Shown here: positions 8,073 through 18,175 of the stretch, one piece after another | Numbering within the stretch: the stretch's first letter is position 1 | Layout: every line of letters begins with the position of its first letter | Assembly (NCBI GenBank): GCA_002733505.1 | Contig: NVVW01000014.1 | Location: 1 to 64,000, forward strand | DNA from: Methylophaga sp. | GTDB taxonomy: Bacteria > Pseudomonadota > Gammaproteobacteria > Nitrosococcales > Methylophagaceae | DNA: 64,000 nucleotides | Direction of reading: 5' to 3' | Program-made: the position numbers and the translations under genes | The notes under the pieces: generated by a model | The model's database searches: none | What the model was told of the DNA's origin: nothing | What the model saw: the letters and a program-made list of their open reading frames with translations, nothing else

Positions 8073-8630
8073 ATGATTGAAGATATTAAAAAAGATGCGG
8101 CAGATCGCATGCAAAAAAGTGTGGCATCACTAGTGAGTGCTATGGCTAAGATCCGTGCAGGGCGCGCACATACCAGCCTTTTAGATCAAATTATGGTGCC
8201 TTATTACGGCTCTGATGTTGCGCTAAGCCAAGTGGCCAATGTCGGCGTAGAAGATTCGCGTACATTAACGGTTACACCATGGGAAAAACCGATGTTAGCT
8301 GTTGTTGAAAAAGCGATCATGACCTCTGATTTAGGTGTGAATCCCAGTAGTGCAGGTATGACAATTCGTATTCCTATTCCACCATTAACGGAAGAACGTC
8401 GCCGTGATTTAGTGAAAGTAGCACGCAATGAAGCTGAAGGCGCACGTGTTGCTGTACGAAATATTCGCCGTGATGCCAATAGTACATTAAAAGAATTATT
8501 AAAAGACAAAGATATTTCAGAAGATGAAGAACGTGGTGCTGAAGAAGAAGTGCAAAAATTAACGGATGCCAGTATCAAACAAATTGAAGAAGTGCTGAAC
8601 GAAAAAGAATCAGATTTAATGGAAGTGTAA
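8073..8630 (+). CDS. frr: Ribosome recycling factor
   Basis: Splits post-termination ribosomes together with EF-G. The 185-residue product has the expected length and the RRF signatures [14 protein letters not shown] near residue 28 and the C-terminal helices [10 protein letters not shown] (about residues 109-118). Start ATG 8073 follows gtaggatagaaatt, an acceptable ribosome site. The gene is bracketed by family B repeats B1 and B2, the second starting two bases after its stop, so frr lies on an island between two stable hairpins. Confidence 0.97.
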   Translation: MIEDIKKDAADRMQKSVASLVSAMAKIRAGRAHTSLLDQIMVPYYGSDVALSQVANVGVEDSRTLTVTPWEKPMLAVVEKAIMTSDLGVNPSSAGMTIRIPIPPLTEERRRDLVKVARNEAEGARVAVRNIRRDANSTLKELLKDKDISEDEERGAEEEVQKLTDASIKQIEEVLNEKESDLMEV

Positions 8631-8632
8631 CT

Positions 8633-8820
8633 TAAGGAACCTCTGATCAAGTCATGAACTCACATCTCACGCCCAAAACATGCAGTTTCTGCGTTAAAAA
8701 ACTTTGCAATAGCGTGCTATTACCTGCGTTTTTCGCCCCCGTATCAAGTACGGAGCAGACTTTGAAACTGAACATTTTTGACGCAAGCTGTTTCGCCCAG
8801 ACTTGTTCAGAGGCTCCTTA
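8633..8820. repeat. Family B palindromic repeat, copy B2, with a nested palindrome
   Basis: A 188-base relative of B1 in the frr-uppS gap, starting taaggaacctctgatcaagtc and ending gacttgttcagaggctcctta. The outer parts match B1 closely. In the centre, the left arm of the B1 hairpin is interrupted by about 45 bases (tgcgttaaaaaactttgc...gcgtttttcgcc) that are themselves palindromic. The element ends 8 bases before the uppS start. Confidence 0.8.
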
Positions 8821-8828
8821 ACATATCT

Positions 8829-9563
8829 ATGATAATGGGATCTGAGCCAGTTCCACAACATATTGCCATTATTATGGATGGTAATGGTCGTTGGGCAAAA
8901 CAACGACATCAGCCACGATTTATGGGGCACCGTGCCGGTGTCAAAGCCGTTGAAAATATCGTAAAACACTGTGCTGAATTAGGGGTAAGTGTTTTAAGCC
9001 TTTTTGCATTTAGTAGTGAAAATTGGCGCCGTCCTAACAAAGAAGTGAGTCTGCTTATGGAATTGTTTGCTCTTTCATTAAAGCAACAAGCTAAGCGACT
9101 ACATAAGAATAATATTCGTTTGCAGATTATTGGTGATATCAGTAAGTTTTCAGACAGCCTACAAAAGCAGATCACACAAGCTCAACAATTAACCGCGGAT
9201 AATACCGGGTTAATAATTAATATTGCTGCTAACTATGGTGGGCGTTGGGATATTGTTCAAGCCGTTCAAAAAGTAGCAGAACAAGTGGCCTCAGGTGATG
9301 TGCAAGCAGAGGATATCACTGAAGATATGATCGGTGCCGAACTTACCACGGCATCTATTGCTGAGCCTGATTTGTTTATCAGAACGGGAGGTGAGCAGCG
9401 TGTCAGTAATTTTATGCTGTGGCAAATGGCTTACACAGAGTTTTATTTTTCAGAAACACTGTGGCCAGATTTTGATGCGGAGCAACTGGATCACGCTATT
9501 TTATCTTTTAATAAGCGTGAGCGGCGTTTTGGAAAAACATCCGAGCAAGTTCAGCAGAGCTGA
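8829..9563 (+). CDS. uppS: Undecaprenyl diphosphate synthase
   Basis: Condenses eight isopentenyl units onto farnesyl diphosphate to make the C55 carrier lipid for peptidoglycan and O-antigen. The signature IAIIMDGNGRWAKQR (catalytic D17) and the C-terminal DLFIRTGGEQRVSNFMLWQ are intact. The frame is open upstream into repeat B2, but the family starts close to this motif, so ATG 8829 (or 8835) is chosen. No strong ribosome site is seen, possibly because B2 inserted right beside the start. It is followed by cdsA after 45 bases. About 244 residues, normal length. Confidence 0.95.
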   Translation: MIMGSEPVPQHIAIIMDGNGRWAKQRHQPRFMGHRAGVKAVENIVKHCAELGVSVLSLFAFSSENWRRPNKEVSLLMELFALSLKQQAKRLHKNNIRLQIIGDISKFSDSLQKQITQAQQLTADNTGLIINIAANYGGRWDIVQAVQKVAEQVASGDVQAEDITEDMIGAELTTASIAEPDLFIRTGGEQRVSNFMLWQMAYTEFYFSETLWPDFDAEQLDHAILSFNKRERRFGKTSEQVQQS

Positions 9564-9608
9564 AAAATTATAATTGCTAGTTAATATCATAAAAAATAGA
9601 GAGAATTG

Positions 9609-10430
9609 ATGCTTAAACAACGATTATTAACGGCTGCGGTATTGATCCCATTAGTTGTTGTAAGCCTTCTTTATTTGCCTACATCTATTGTGCAATGGTT
9701 GCTAGCAGGGGTAGTGGTATTAGCAGCCTGGGAATGGTTTGCCATTATTGGCTTTAAAGCGCTCCCGAAAGCATTGTTTGCTTTACTTGCCTTAGCATTG
9801 ATTACGGTGATGCTGTTTTTGCTTTCCCCCCAAGATTTATTGGTATTCTCGACTGTCTTATGGTTAATAATTTTAGCCTTAGTAAGTCGTTATGCTCACA
9901 GCGCATTACCAATAAAAATCGAAAAAATAATTATGCAACCGGTGTTAGCATTGATTCTTGCATCATTGGTACTGGCTTTATTTTGGCATTCGGCTGTGCT
10001 GCTACATTCAACCCCCTTGGGTGCCCAGCAACTTCTCTACATAATGGTGTTGGTATGGTTAGCTGATACGGGCGGTTACTTTGCCGGAAAGCGCTGGGGA
10101 AAAACAAAACTAGCCAAAGCGATCAGCCCAAACAAAACGTGGGAAGGCGTGGCTGGAGCAGTATTTTTGGGCGCTACCTGGTCAATTATTGGCTATGCCC
10201 TTGGTCTATCAGGGACTTTAAGTTTGGTCAGTTGGCTTGGATTATCATTATTAGCATTGTTAATTTCAATCGTGGGCGACTTATTTGAAAGCCTATTTAA
10301 ACGTGCTCATAATGTAAAAGACAGTGGCAACCTGCTGCCGGGGCATGGAGGTATGCTAGATAGGATTGATAGTCTGTTGGCTGCAGTGCCGGTGTTTACA
10401 GCGGGACTATTCTGGTTGGGAGCATATTAA
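9609..10430 (+). CDS. cdsA: Phosphatidate cytidylyltransferase
   Basis: Makes CDP-diacylglycerol, the precursor of all phospholipids, in the inner membrane. The 273-residue protein has about eight hydrophobic segments and ends with the CdsA signature KDSGNLLPGHGGMLDRIDS. ATG 9609 is preferred over the TTG three bases earlier because it sits at a proper distance from gagaga. The stop codon directly abuts the dxr start, so the uppS-cdsA-dxr-rseP run is one operon. Confidence 0.96.
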   Translation: MLKQRLLTAAVLIPLVVVSLLYLPTSIVQWLLAGVVVLAAWEWFAIIGFKALPKALFALLALALITVMLFLLSPQDLLVFSTVLWLIILALVSRYAHSALPIKIEKIIMQPVLALILASLVLALFWHSAVLLHSTPLGAQQLLYIMVLVWLADTGGYFAGKRWGKTKLAKAISPNKTWEGVAGAVFLGATWSIIGYALGLSGTLSLVSWLGLSLLALLISIVGDLFESLFKRAHNVKDSGNLLPGHGGMLDRIDSLLAAVPVFTAGLFWLGAY

Positions 10431-11609
10431 ATGCAAGCAGTAACTCTGTTAGGCTCTACGGGTTCAATTGGGGTAAGCACATTAAATGTGCTTGCTCAAC
10501 ATCCAGAAAAGTACAGTGTTTACGCACTGACGGCTAATCGATCAGTTGATAGTTTATTTGAGCAGTGCCAACAGTTTAATCCAGCTATTGCCGTTATGCT
10601 TGATCAAGCTTCAGCTGAAAAACTAGCCATAAAATTAAAAAATGCAGGCAGTGAGACTGACGTTCTTGCAGGCGAACAAGCCTTAGTTGACGTGGCTGAA
10701 AGTGAAAAAACAGATTATGTGATGGCTGCGATTGTGGGGGCGGCGGGTTTATTGCCGACCTTAGCGGCTGCTCGTGCTGGCAAGCATATCTTGCTGGCGA
10801 ATAAAGAAGCCTTAGTGATGAGTGGTGGCTTGTTTATGAAAGAAGTCGAAAAAAATGGCGCAACCTTATTACCCGTTGATAGTGAACATAATGCGATTTG
10901 GCAATGTTTGCCCGTGGGCGATCAGCAGCAACATCATTTTCATGGCAAAGGTGTGCGTCGAATAATTTTAACCGCATCGGGTGGCCCTTTTAGAGACTAT
11001 GATTTAGTTGATCTGGAGGATGTTACGCCCGAGCAGGCTGTTGCTCACCCCAACTGGTCAATGGGACAAAAGATTTCGGTAGATTCTGCCACCATGATGA
11101 ATAAAGGCTTAGAGGTCATTGAAGCACATTGGTTGTTTGGCTTGCCAAGCGATAAAATTGAAGTATTACTTCACCGCCAAAGCATTATTCACTCGATGGT
11201 AGATTATGTCGATGGCTCGGTACTGGCTCAAATGGGTAATCCTGATATGCGTACGCCTATTGCCAATGCCTTAGCATGGCCCAATAGAATTGATTCAGGT
11301 GTTGCTCCACTAGATCTTGCCGCAGTAGGTCGCTTAGACTTTGCTGCAGCAGATCATGGCCACTTCCCCTGTTTGGCATTAGCCTATCAAGCATTAGAAG
11401 CGGGCGGAACCAGTACGGCCATTTTAAATGCGGCCAATGAAGTGGCAGTCGAAGCTTTTTTAAATAAACAAATCAAATTTACTCAAATAGCACAGATAAT
11501 TGAGCAGGTTTTGGCGAAGATAACAGCAAGCAATGGTGATAGCTTAGAGCAAGTGTTAGCCGATGATATGCAAGCCCGTGAGCTTGCTAATACGATGATA
11601 AACACATAA
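10431..11609 (+). CDS. dxr: 1-deoxy-D-xylulose 5-phosphate reductoisomerase
   Basis: Second step of the MEP isoprenoid pathway: DXP to MEP with NADPH. The 392-residue product has the NADPH site [15 protein letters not shown] at the N-terminus, [10 protein letters not shown] near residue 124, the metal-binding [11 protein letters not shown] and the substrate site [19 protein letters not shown]. It begins on the base after the cdsA stop. Together with dxs and ispA in this window it supplies the substrate line that uppS uses. Confidence 0.97.
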   Translation: MQAVTLLGSTGSIGVSTLNVLAQHPEKYSVYALTANRSVDSLFEQCQQFNPAIAVMLDQASAEKLAIKLKNAGSETDVLAGEQALVDVAESEKTDYVMAAIVGAAGLLPTLAAARAGKHILLANKEALVMSGGLFMKEVEKNGATLLPVDSEHNAIWQCLPVGDQQQHHFHGKGVRRIILTASGGPFRDYDLVDLEDVTPEQAVAHPNWSMGQKISVDSATMMNKGLEVIEAHWLFGLPSDKIEVLLHRQSIIHSMVDYVDGSVLAQMGNPDMRTPIANALAWPNRIDSGVAPLDLAAVGRLDFAAADHGHFPCLALAYQALEAGGTSTAILNAANEVAVEAFLNKQIKFTQIAQIIEQVLAKITASNGDSLEQVLADDMQARELANTMINT

Positions 11610-11611
11610 AG

Positions 11612-12958
11612 ATGCAAGCACTCTTCTTTTTTATTGTCGCGCTATCAATATTGGTTGTTATTCATGAGTTTGGACATTTTTGGGTAGCGCGCCGCTGCGG
11701 CGTTAAAGTACTTAAATTCTCAGTTGGCTTTGGTCGGCCGCTGTGGAAAAGGCTAGGACGTGATGGTACAGAATATATTTTAGCGGCTATTCCTCTCGGC
11801 GGTTATGTCAAAATGTTGGATGAACGCGAAGGCGAAGTTGCTGCTGAGCAATTAGATCAAACCTTTAATAGAAAATCATTAGCAGCTCGAACCGCTATTG
11901 TTGCGGCAGGCCCAATAGCCAATTTACTGTTTGCCATTTTTGCTTATTGGCTCATCTTTATAATAGGCATTCCAGGTATTCGGCCTATTATTGATGAAAT
12001 CATCGTAGATTCCCCTGCTAGTTATGCACAGCTTAGTGCTGGAGATGAAATCAAACAGATCAATGGTACGGATACCCCGACATGGTCGAGTGTGCGAAAA
12101 GCATTGTTTAAAATTTCTCAATCAGGTGGTACCGCTAATATAACCGTTAGCTTGGGTGGCATTGAAGTTGAACGACAACTTGAAATAGCTAAAATCGATC
12201 TCGATGCCAGCGTGACAACACCACTTTTAAATGAACTTGGCTTAATACCCTTACAGATCAAATACAAACCCATTATAGGCGCTATTGTTGGTGGTGGATC
12301 TGCAAAAAAAGCGGGTTTAGAAGAAGGTGATGAATTGCTTCTTTTTGAAGGTGAGCCTATCAATGATTGGGCAGAATGGGTACAGCTAATTCGATCACAT
12401 GCTGATACAGAGATGGCGATTACAATAGTACGTGATGGCGAACAATTAGACTTGTTGATTACACCCAGTAAAACAGCAAATAATATAGGGAAAATAGGTG
12501 CTGGATTAGATGTGACCAAAACAGCAATACCTGATTACCTACAAGCAGAGCTCCGTTATGGACCCATTACTGCTATAGGATATGCAGTGCAAGAAACATG
12601 GGACTTTTCAAGTTCTACGGTGAAGGGTTTAGTGGGCATGCTTATAGGCACTGTTTCAAGTAAAAATATTGGCGGCCCTATTACCATTGCTCAAATAGCA
12701 GGAGCATCGGCAGAGCAAGGGTTGATTGCTTTTATTTATTTTCTTGCGATGATTAGCGTGAGTTTAGGAATATTAAACTTATTACCGATCCCTATTTTAG
12801 ATGGCGGTCATTTAGTGATGAATTTAATAGAGTGGTTGCGCGGCAAACCGTTATCAGAAAATGCTCAACTACAAGGCCAAAAAATAGGCATAATATTACT
12901 TTTATCATTGATGTTTTTAGCTTTTTTCAATGACTTAACAAGACTGTTTGGATCTTAG
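11612..12958 (+). CDS. rseP: RIP metalloprotease RseP (site-2 protease)
   Basis: Intramembrane zinc protease that completes cleavage of anti-sigma-E factor RseA and clears signal peptides. The first membrane segment carries HEFGH at residues 18-22, and the second zinc motif LDGGH is at 396-400. Two PDZ domains lie between them in the periplasm. Length of 448 residues is normal. It starts two bases after the dxr stop and precedes bamA, the standard context linking envelope stress to outer-membrane assembly. Confidence 0.97.
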   Translation: MQALFFFIVALSILVVIHEFGHFWVARRCGVKVLKFSVGFGRPLWKRLGRDGTEYILAAIPLGGYVKMLDEREGEVAAEQLDQTFNRKSLAARTAIVAAGPIANLLFAIFAYWLIFIIGIPGIRPIIDEIIVDSPASYAQLSAGDEIKQINGTDTPTWSSVRKALFKISQSGGTANITVSLGGIEVERQLEIAKIDLDASVTTPLLNELGLIPLQIKYKPIIGAIVGGGSAKKAGLEEGDELLLFEGEPINDWAEWVQLIRSHADTEMAITIVRDGEQLDLLITPSKTANNIGKIGAGLDVTKTAIPDYLQAELRYGPITAIGYAVQETWDFSSSTVKGLVGMLIGTVSSKNIGGPITIAQIAGASAEQGLIAFIYFLAMISVSLGILNLLPIPILDGGHLVMNLIEWLRGKPLSENAQLQGQKIGIILLLSLMFLAFFNDLTRLFGS

Positions 12959-13011
12959 TGCATTTACGGGTACACTACACTGTCCGAACATGTATATTTC
13001 TAAAGAAAACA

Positions 13012-15291
13012 ATGAATAAATTACTTTTATCACTAGCACTTCTATTACTCGCTAGCACAGCCATTGCCGATACATTTAAAATTAAAGATATTCGCGTAGA
13101 AGGTTTGCAACGGATCTCCGCTGGTACCGTATTTAATTTCTTGCCCGTTAAAGTGGGCGATGAAATGACAGCTAAAGATGCAAAAAGTATTATTCGTGCT
13201 TTATTTAAGTCTAAATATTTCAACGATGTTGCGGTTGAAGAGCAAGATGGTGTACTGGTTATTACGGTGAGTGAACGTCCTGCAATTTCTAGTATTGAAT
13301 TTGTTGGAAATAAGGATCTGGATAGTAAGGAATTATCAAAGTCATTAGGTCGGATGGGCTTTGCAGAAGGTCAAGTATTTCAGCAAGCCATGTTGGAACG
13401 TGTTGAGCTTGAATTAGAACGGCAATATTTTAGCCGTGGAAAATACGGTGTGGTTATTAGCTCAGACGTTACACCATTAGACCGAAATCGTGTTGCAATA
13501 CGCATTAATATGGCAGAAGGTGTGGTAGCCACTATTGCAAGTATAAATATTGTCGGTAATACCTCATTTGATGAAGATGATTTGATGACAGGCTTTGAAT
13601 CAACAACAGGTGGCCTTTTATCTTCATTTACCAAGGACAATCAATATTCACGGCAGAAATTATCAGCAGATTTGGAAACATTGCGATCGTTTTATTTGGA
13701 TCGAGGTTATGTCGATTTTTCAGTTGAATCAACACAAGTCTCGATTACTGATGATAAAAAGCAAATGTTTATTACCATAAACATACAAGAAGGTGAGCGC
13801 TACACCGTTAAAGAAGTACGACTGGCCGGGGATTTAATTGTCCCTGAAAATGAATTGTTTGAGTTAGTTACCATTAAAAAAGATGCGGTGTTTTCGCGTA
13901 AAGCGATCACCCAAAGCACAGAATATTTAACAGATAGGCTGGGTAATGACGGTTATGCTTTTGCCAATATTAATGCGGTGCCCGCTATTGATCGGGATAA
14001 TAGAGAGGTAACGCTAACCTTTTTTATTGATCCCGGTCGAAGAGCTTATGTACGGCGGATAAATATTGCAGGCAATAGTAAAACGCGTGATGAGGTATTG
14101 CGTCGTGAAATGCGTCAACTAGAATCAGCATGGATATCGACATCGAAGGTTGACCTATCACGAGCACGAATTCGACGTCTTGGCTATTTTGATGATGTTA
14201 ATGTAGAAACTATCCCTGTGCCAGGTACCGCCGATCAAGTTGATCTTGACTTTAATGTGTCAGAAACACCATCAGGTAGTTTGTCAGCGGGTTTAGGTTT
14301 TTCACAGTCAGACGGTTTGATTTTTAATGCTAATATTGTCCAAAGAAACTTCTTGGGAAGCGGCAAGCACATCAATTTTGGCTTTAACAATAGTAGTATT
14401 AATACAGTATACAGTTTTGGTTATACCAACCCGTTTGCAACAGTGGATGGCATTAGCCAAGGTTTCAATGCATTTTTTCGTGAAACTGATGCGGATGAAG
14501 CCAATATAGCGAGTTTTAGTACCAACGTATGGGGTGGGGATATCAGTTTTGGTATACCCATCAGTGAGATTAACCGAATAAGACTAGCGTTTGGATATGA
14601 AAGTACAGAACTTCATGTTCCTCGCAATAATACGATTAGTTATTATGATGAATTTATTGCAGCAGAAGGAGATAGCTTTGATACGTGGACAATAACCTTA
14701 TCTTGGTCAAGTGATACGCGCGATAATGCTATATTGCCGACACGGGGTACCTCGCAGAGTTTATCAGCAGAAGTAGCCATCCCTGTTGGCTCACTGCAAT
14801 TCTACAAGGTGAGATACAGACATAAATGGTTTCATCCTGTAACAGATTCACTTACATTCGCATTAGGTGGTAATCTTGGTTATGGTGATGTTTATGGTGA
14901 TACAAAAATATATCCATTTTTCCAAAACTTTTATGCAGGGGGGATCCGTAGTGTACGCGGTTTCCAATCAAATACTTTGGGTGTACAGGAAAATGGTCAA
15001 TCATTAGGTGGCAATCTGTTAGTAACAGGTGGGGCAGAGTTAATTTTCCCTGTACCCTTTATGAAAAAATCAAAATCTTTCCGTCTCAGTACTTTTGTGG
15101 ATGTGGGTAATGTTTTCTCTGAAGATCAAGGTTTTGATTTTGATGCAGGAGATTTACGTTATTCGGCAGGTCTCTCTGCCGTTTGGATCTCACCTTTTGG
15201 CGCAATGACGGTGAGCATAGCACAACCTTTGAATGAAGAAAGTGGCGATGAAGTGGAGAACTTCCAGTTCTCATTAGGGTCAACATTTTAG
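13012..15291 (+). CDS. bamA: Outer membrane protein assembly factor BamA
   Basis: Central barrel of the BAM complex that inserts outer-membrane proteins. ATG 13012 gives a clean signal peptide (MNKLLLSLALLLLASTAIA, cleaved before DTFKI); the frame continues upstream to 12958 without family similarity. Five POTRA repeats fill roughly residues 20-420, followed by a 16-strand barrel with the conserved loop motif GGIRSVRGF near residue 643 and a C-terminal phenylalanine (FSLGSTF), the outer-membrane signal. About 759 residues. Followed by skp after 20 bases. Confidence 0.97.
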   Translation: MNKLLLSLALLLLASTAIADTFKIKDIRVEGLQRISAGTVFNFLPVKVGDEMTAKDAKSIIRALFKSKYFNDVAVEEQDGVLVITVSERPAISSIEFVGNKDLDSKELSKSLGRMGFAEGQVFQQAMLERVELELERQYFSRGKYGVVISSDVTPLDRNRVAIRINMAEGVVATIASINIVGNTSFDEDDLMTGFESTTGGLLSSFTKDNQYSRQKLSADLETLRSFYLDRGYVDFSVESTQVSITDDKKQMFITINIQEGERYTVKEVRLAGDLIVPENELFELVTIKKDAVFSRKAITQSTEYLTDRLGNDGYAFANINAVPAIDRDNREVTLTFFIDPGRRAYVRRINIAGNSKTRDEVLRREMRQLESAWISTSKVDLSRARIRRLGYFDDVNVETIPVPGTADQVDLDFNVSETPSGSLSAGLGFSQSDGLIFNANIVQRNFLGSGKHINFGFNNSSINTVYSFGYTNPFATVDGISQGFNAFFRETDADEANIASFSTNVWGGDISFGIPISEINRIRLAFGYESTELHVPRNNTISYYDEFIAAEGDSFDTWTITLSWSSDTRDNAILPTRGTSQSLSAEVAIPVGSLQFYKVRYRHKWFHPVTDSLTFALGGNLGYGDVYGDTKIYPFFQNFYAGGIRSVRGFQSNTLGVQENGQSLGGNLLVTGGAELIFPVPFMKKSKSFRLSTFVDVGNVFSEDQGFDFDAGDLRYSAGLSAVWISPFGAMTVSIAQPLNEESGDEVENFQFSLGSTF

Positions 15292-15311
15292 ATAAAATAG
15301 TTTTGGAGAAT

Positions 15312-15827
15312 ATGAACGTGAAACACATTAAAGTTATGGGTGTATTTTTAGCGATAGCACTATTAATATCATCATTAGCAGTGACTGCCGCAGAGTTAAA
15401 AATAGGTGTGGTTAATGCGGCTGTGGTATTAGATAAATCTCCACAAAAAGAAAGAGCATTAGCTCGACTTGAAAAAGAATTTTCGGCACGGAGTAAATCG
15501 TTAGAAAGGAAAGTTAAAGATCTACGTGCACGACAAGCTAAGTTAGCTCAAGATGGTGCTATTTTGAGTGCAGATGAGCGTAAGGTGAAAGAGCGAAAAA
15601 TTCTTAGCGAACAACGTGAATTAAAACGTTTAGGCGATGAGTATAGTGAAGATTTATCCATTCGTAGAAATGAAGAGTTACGCAAATTAGAAAAAGATAT
15701 TGCTAAAACAATTATCGAAGTGGCGAAAAAAGAATCGTATGATTTAGTGCTTTATCAAGGCGTGATTCATGCAAACGAGAGCCTCAATATCACTAATAAA
15801 GTGCTAGAGATTTTGAAGTCAAAATAG
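15312..15827 (+). CDS. skp: Periplasmic chaperone Skp/OmpH
   Basis: Holds unfolded outer-membrane proteins in the periplasm for BamA. A signal peptide (about residues 1-27, ending VTAA) is followed by ELKIGVVN and a long charged coiled coil (residues about 45-130), the tentacle structure of Skp. ATG 15312 is chosen because ttggag precedes it at the right distance. Length of 171 residues is normal. It sits in the usual bamA-skp-lpxD order. Confidence 0.92.
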   Translation: MNVKHIKVMGVFLAIALLISSLAVTAAELKIGVVNAAVVLDKSPQKERALARLEKEFSARSKSLERKVKDLRARQAKLAQDGAILSADERKVKERKILSEQRELKRLGDEYSEDLSIRRNEELRKLEKDIAKTIIEVAKKESYDLVLYQGVIHANESLNITNKVLEILKSK

Positions 15828-15840
15828 CTGCTTTAAGATC

Positions 15841-16860
15841 GTGGCGTGGACACTAGCTCAGATAGCTGCACATGTAAAAGGTGACGTTGTAGGCGATGCC
15901 GACTTTGTGGTTGACAGCTTTGCAGATTTACAATATGCAACAAATAATCAAATTAGTTTTTTAGCCAGCAGCAAGTATAGAAAATATTTGGTTGAATCCC
16001 AAGCGGGCGCAGTGATTATTGAACAGTCACTGGCAGCGGGGGTATTATCAAATGCCATTGTTGTGGATGACGCCTATGTTGCTTATGCAAAGGCTGCTAC
16101 ATTGTTATATCCCCAAGAGCAATATAGCGGAGGTGTCCATTGTTCCGCTACTGTTGATGAAAGTAGTACTATTCATCCGACAGCCTATATTGGTTCTCAA
16201 GCTGTAATAGAATCAGGTGTCGAAATAGCTGCAGGTGTTGTTATTGGGCCGGTTTGTGTGGTGAAGAAAAACAGCAAAATTGGTAAAAACACACGATTAT
16301 CAGCTAACATTACGATATGTGAGGGTGTTCAAATAGGCGAACGCTGTTTACTTCATCCCGGAGCAGTGATTGGCGCTGACGGTTTTGGTATTGCCAACGA
16401 TAAAGGTCGCTGGATTAAAGTGCCGCAGCTTGGCAGTGTCATCGTTGGCGATGATGTTGAAATTGGTGCAAATACAACCATTGATTGTGGTGCGATAGAA
16501 AATACTATTATTGCTAATAATGTTAAGTTAGATAATCAAATTCACATTGCACACAATGTTATTATTGGTGAAAATACCGTTATTGCTGGCTGTACAGGTA
16601 TTGCTGGAAGCACAGATATAGGTAAAAATTGTGTTATTGGTGGTAGAGTTACTATTAATGGACATATTAGTATTGCAGACGGTGTACAATTGACGGGAAC
16701 TACTATGGTCACCAAATCAATCACTCAGCGGGGCTCTTATTCGTCTGGGATCCCAGCGGAGCCCACTAAACAATGGCATCGTAATGTAGTGCGTTATCGT
16801 CAAATGGATGCCTTAGCCGATAGGGTTAAACAATTAGAAAAACAACTAAAAAATAGTTAA
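15841..16860 (+). CDS. lpxD: UDP-3-O-acylglucosamine N-acyltransferase
   Basis: Third step of lipid A synthesis: adds the N-linked hydroxyacyl chain. The 339-residue protein has an N-terminal uridine-binding domain (to about residue 100) and a left-handed beta helix of hexapeptide repeats, with the catalytic HIAHN motif near residue 238. The start is GTG 15841, giving [12 protein letters not shown], like other LpxD N-termini; there is no in-frame ATG nearby. It lies 13 bases after skp. Confidence 0.95.
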   Translation: MAWTLAQIAAHVKGDVVGDADFVVDSFADLQYATNNQISFLASSKYRKYLVESQAGAVIIEQSLAAGVLSNAIVVDDAYVAYAKAATLLYPQEQYSGGVHCSATVDESSTIHPTAYIGSQAVIESGVEIAAGVVIGPVCVVKKNSKIGKNTRLSANITICEGVQIGERCLLHPGAVIGADGFGIANDKGRWIKVPQLGSVIVGDDVEIGANTTIDCGAIENTIIANNVKLDNQIHIAHNVIIGENTVIAGCTGIAGSTDIGKNCVIGGRVTINGHISIADGVQLTGTTMVTKSITQRGSYSSGIPAEPTKQWHRNVVRYRQMDALADRVKQLEKQLKNS

Positions 16861-16927
16861 AGTTAGATCGTTATTCATTGGAATATACGATATTTCAATA
16901 AAAATAAAATCGAGGATACAAAAAACA

Positions 16928-17377
16928 TTGAATACTATCGATATACATGAAATTCAGCGGTTCCTTCCACATAGATATCCTATGTTGCTCATTGATAAGG
17001 TGATCGACTATACACCTAATGAGTATTTGGTTGGTATCAAAAATGTAAGCTTTAATGAACCTCATTTTACGGGTCACTTTCCTGCACGGGTCATTATGCC
17101 AGGGGTATTGATTCTTGAAGCTTTAGCTCAAGCTACAGGTCTATTAGCATTTAAATCAGCAGAAGATCTTCACTCGGATAATTCACTGTATTATTTGGCA
17201 TCCATTGATAATGCAAGATTCAAGCGCCAAGTTGAGCCAGGCGATCAGCTAAAATTAGAAGTAAAATTAGTCAGCAGTAAACGTAATTTTTGGAAATTTA
17301 GATGCGAAGCCAGCGTTGATGGTCAATTAGCGGTGAGTGCTGATATTATGTGTGTTGATCAAAAAATACCAAAATGA
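16928..17377 (+). CDS. fabZ: 3-hydroxyacyl-ACP dehydratase FabZ
   Basis: Dehydrates beta-hydroxyacyl-ACP in fatty acid elongation. The 149-residue hot-dog fold has [11 protein letters not shown] near residue 16 and the active-site stretch [16 protein letters not shown] (catalytic His in GHFP). The start is TTG 16928; [18 protein letters not shown] fits the family length. Its stop overlaps the lpxA start (ATGA), so the two are coupled. Confidence 0.95.
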   Translation: MNTIDIHEIQRFLPHRYPMLLIDKVIDYTPNEYLVGIKNVSFNEPHFTGHFPARVIMPGVLILEALAQATGLLAFKSAEDLHSDNSLYYLASIDNARFKRQVEPGDQLKLEVKLVSSKRNFWKFRCEASVDGQLAVSADIMCVDQKIPK

Positions 17378-18144
17378 TCCATTCAACGGCTATTGTTGAT
17401 CCATCAGCAGTGATTGCAGCTGACGTTGAGATCGGACCTTATACTATTATTGGATCAGATGTAGAAATCGGCTCAGGCTGTAAAATTGAATCACATGTAG
17501 TGATTAAAGGCCCCACTAAAATAGGTAAAAATAATAAAATTTTCCAATTTTCGTCTGTGGGAGAAGATCCGCAAGATAAGAAGTTTGCAGATGAGAGTAC
17601 TGCATTACAAATCGGAGATAACAACCTTATTCGCGAGAATGTCACCATTAACCGTGGCACTGCTCAAGGCGGTGGTATCACTAAAATTGGTAATGATAAT
17701 TGGATCATGGCCTATGTTCACATTGCTCATGATTGTATTGTGGGCAATGAAAATATATTAGCTAATAATGCTTCGCTTGCTGGACATGTCATTATTAATG
17801 ACTTTGTTATTCTTGGTGGTTTTACTCTTATCAGTCAATTTAATACAATGGGATCGTATTCTTTTAGTGCAATGGGTAGTGTGATTTCTCGCAATGTACC
17901 CCCTTATGTATTAGTTTCAGGTCACATGGCAAAACCAATAGGCGTTAATGTTGAAGGTTTACGCCGCCGCCAGTTTTCTGATGTACAAATTAAGAATATT
18001 CGCAAGGCGTATAAACTGATATATCGCTCTGGTCTAGGTGTAGAGGCAGCACAAAATCAGATTGAAAGCATAGAGCAAGAAGATGTAGAACTGACTACTA
18101 TGATCACATTTTTAAATGATCAAGAAGGTGGAATTATCCGGTAA
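17374..18144 (+). CDS. lpxA: UDP-N-acetylglucosamine O-acyltransferase
   Basis: First step of lipid A synthesis. The 256-residue protein is a trimeric left-handed beta helix with many V/I-x-I-G hexapeptides and the catalytic region [12 protein letters not shown] near residue 122. It overlaps fabZ by four bases. In many relatives lpxB follows lpxA; here lpxB is absent and the next sequence is a broken amt gene on the other strand, so the cluster is cut at this point. Confidence 0.96.
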   Translation: MIHSTAIVDPSAVIAADVEIGPYTIIGSDVEIGSGCKIESHVVIKGPTKIGKNNKIFQFSSVGEDPQDKKFADESTALQIGDNNLIRENVTINRGTAQGGGITKIGNDNWIMAYVHIAHDCIVGNENILANNASLAGHVIINDFVILGGFTLISQFNTMGSYSFSAMGSVISRNVPPYVLVSGHMAKPIGVNVEGLRRRQFSDVQIKNIRKAYKLIYRSGLGVEAAQNQIESIEQEDVELTTMITFLNDQEGGIIR

Positions 18145-18175
18145 CAGCGAAAACTGTCACCGGACATTTATCCAA

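Noticed and set aside
8778..8828. Upstream start for UppS
   Set aside because: The frame runs into repeat B2 and the family begins close to the IAIIMDGNGRW motif.
12958..13011. Upstream start for BamA
   Set aside because: The added residues break the signal peptide, which begins at ATG 13012.
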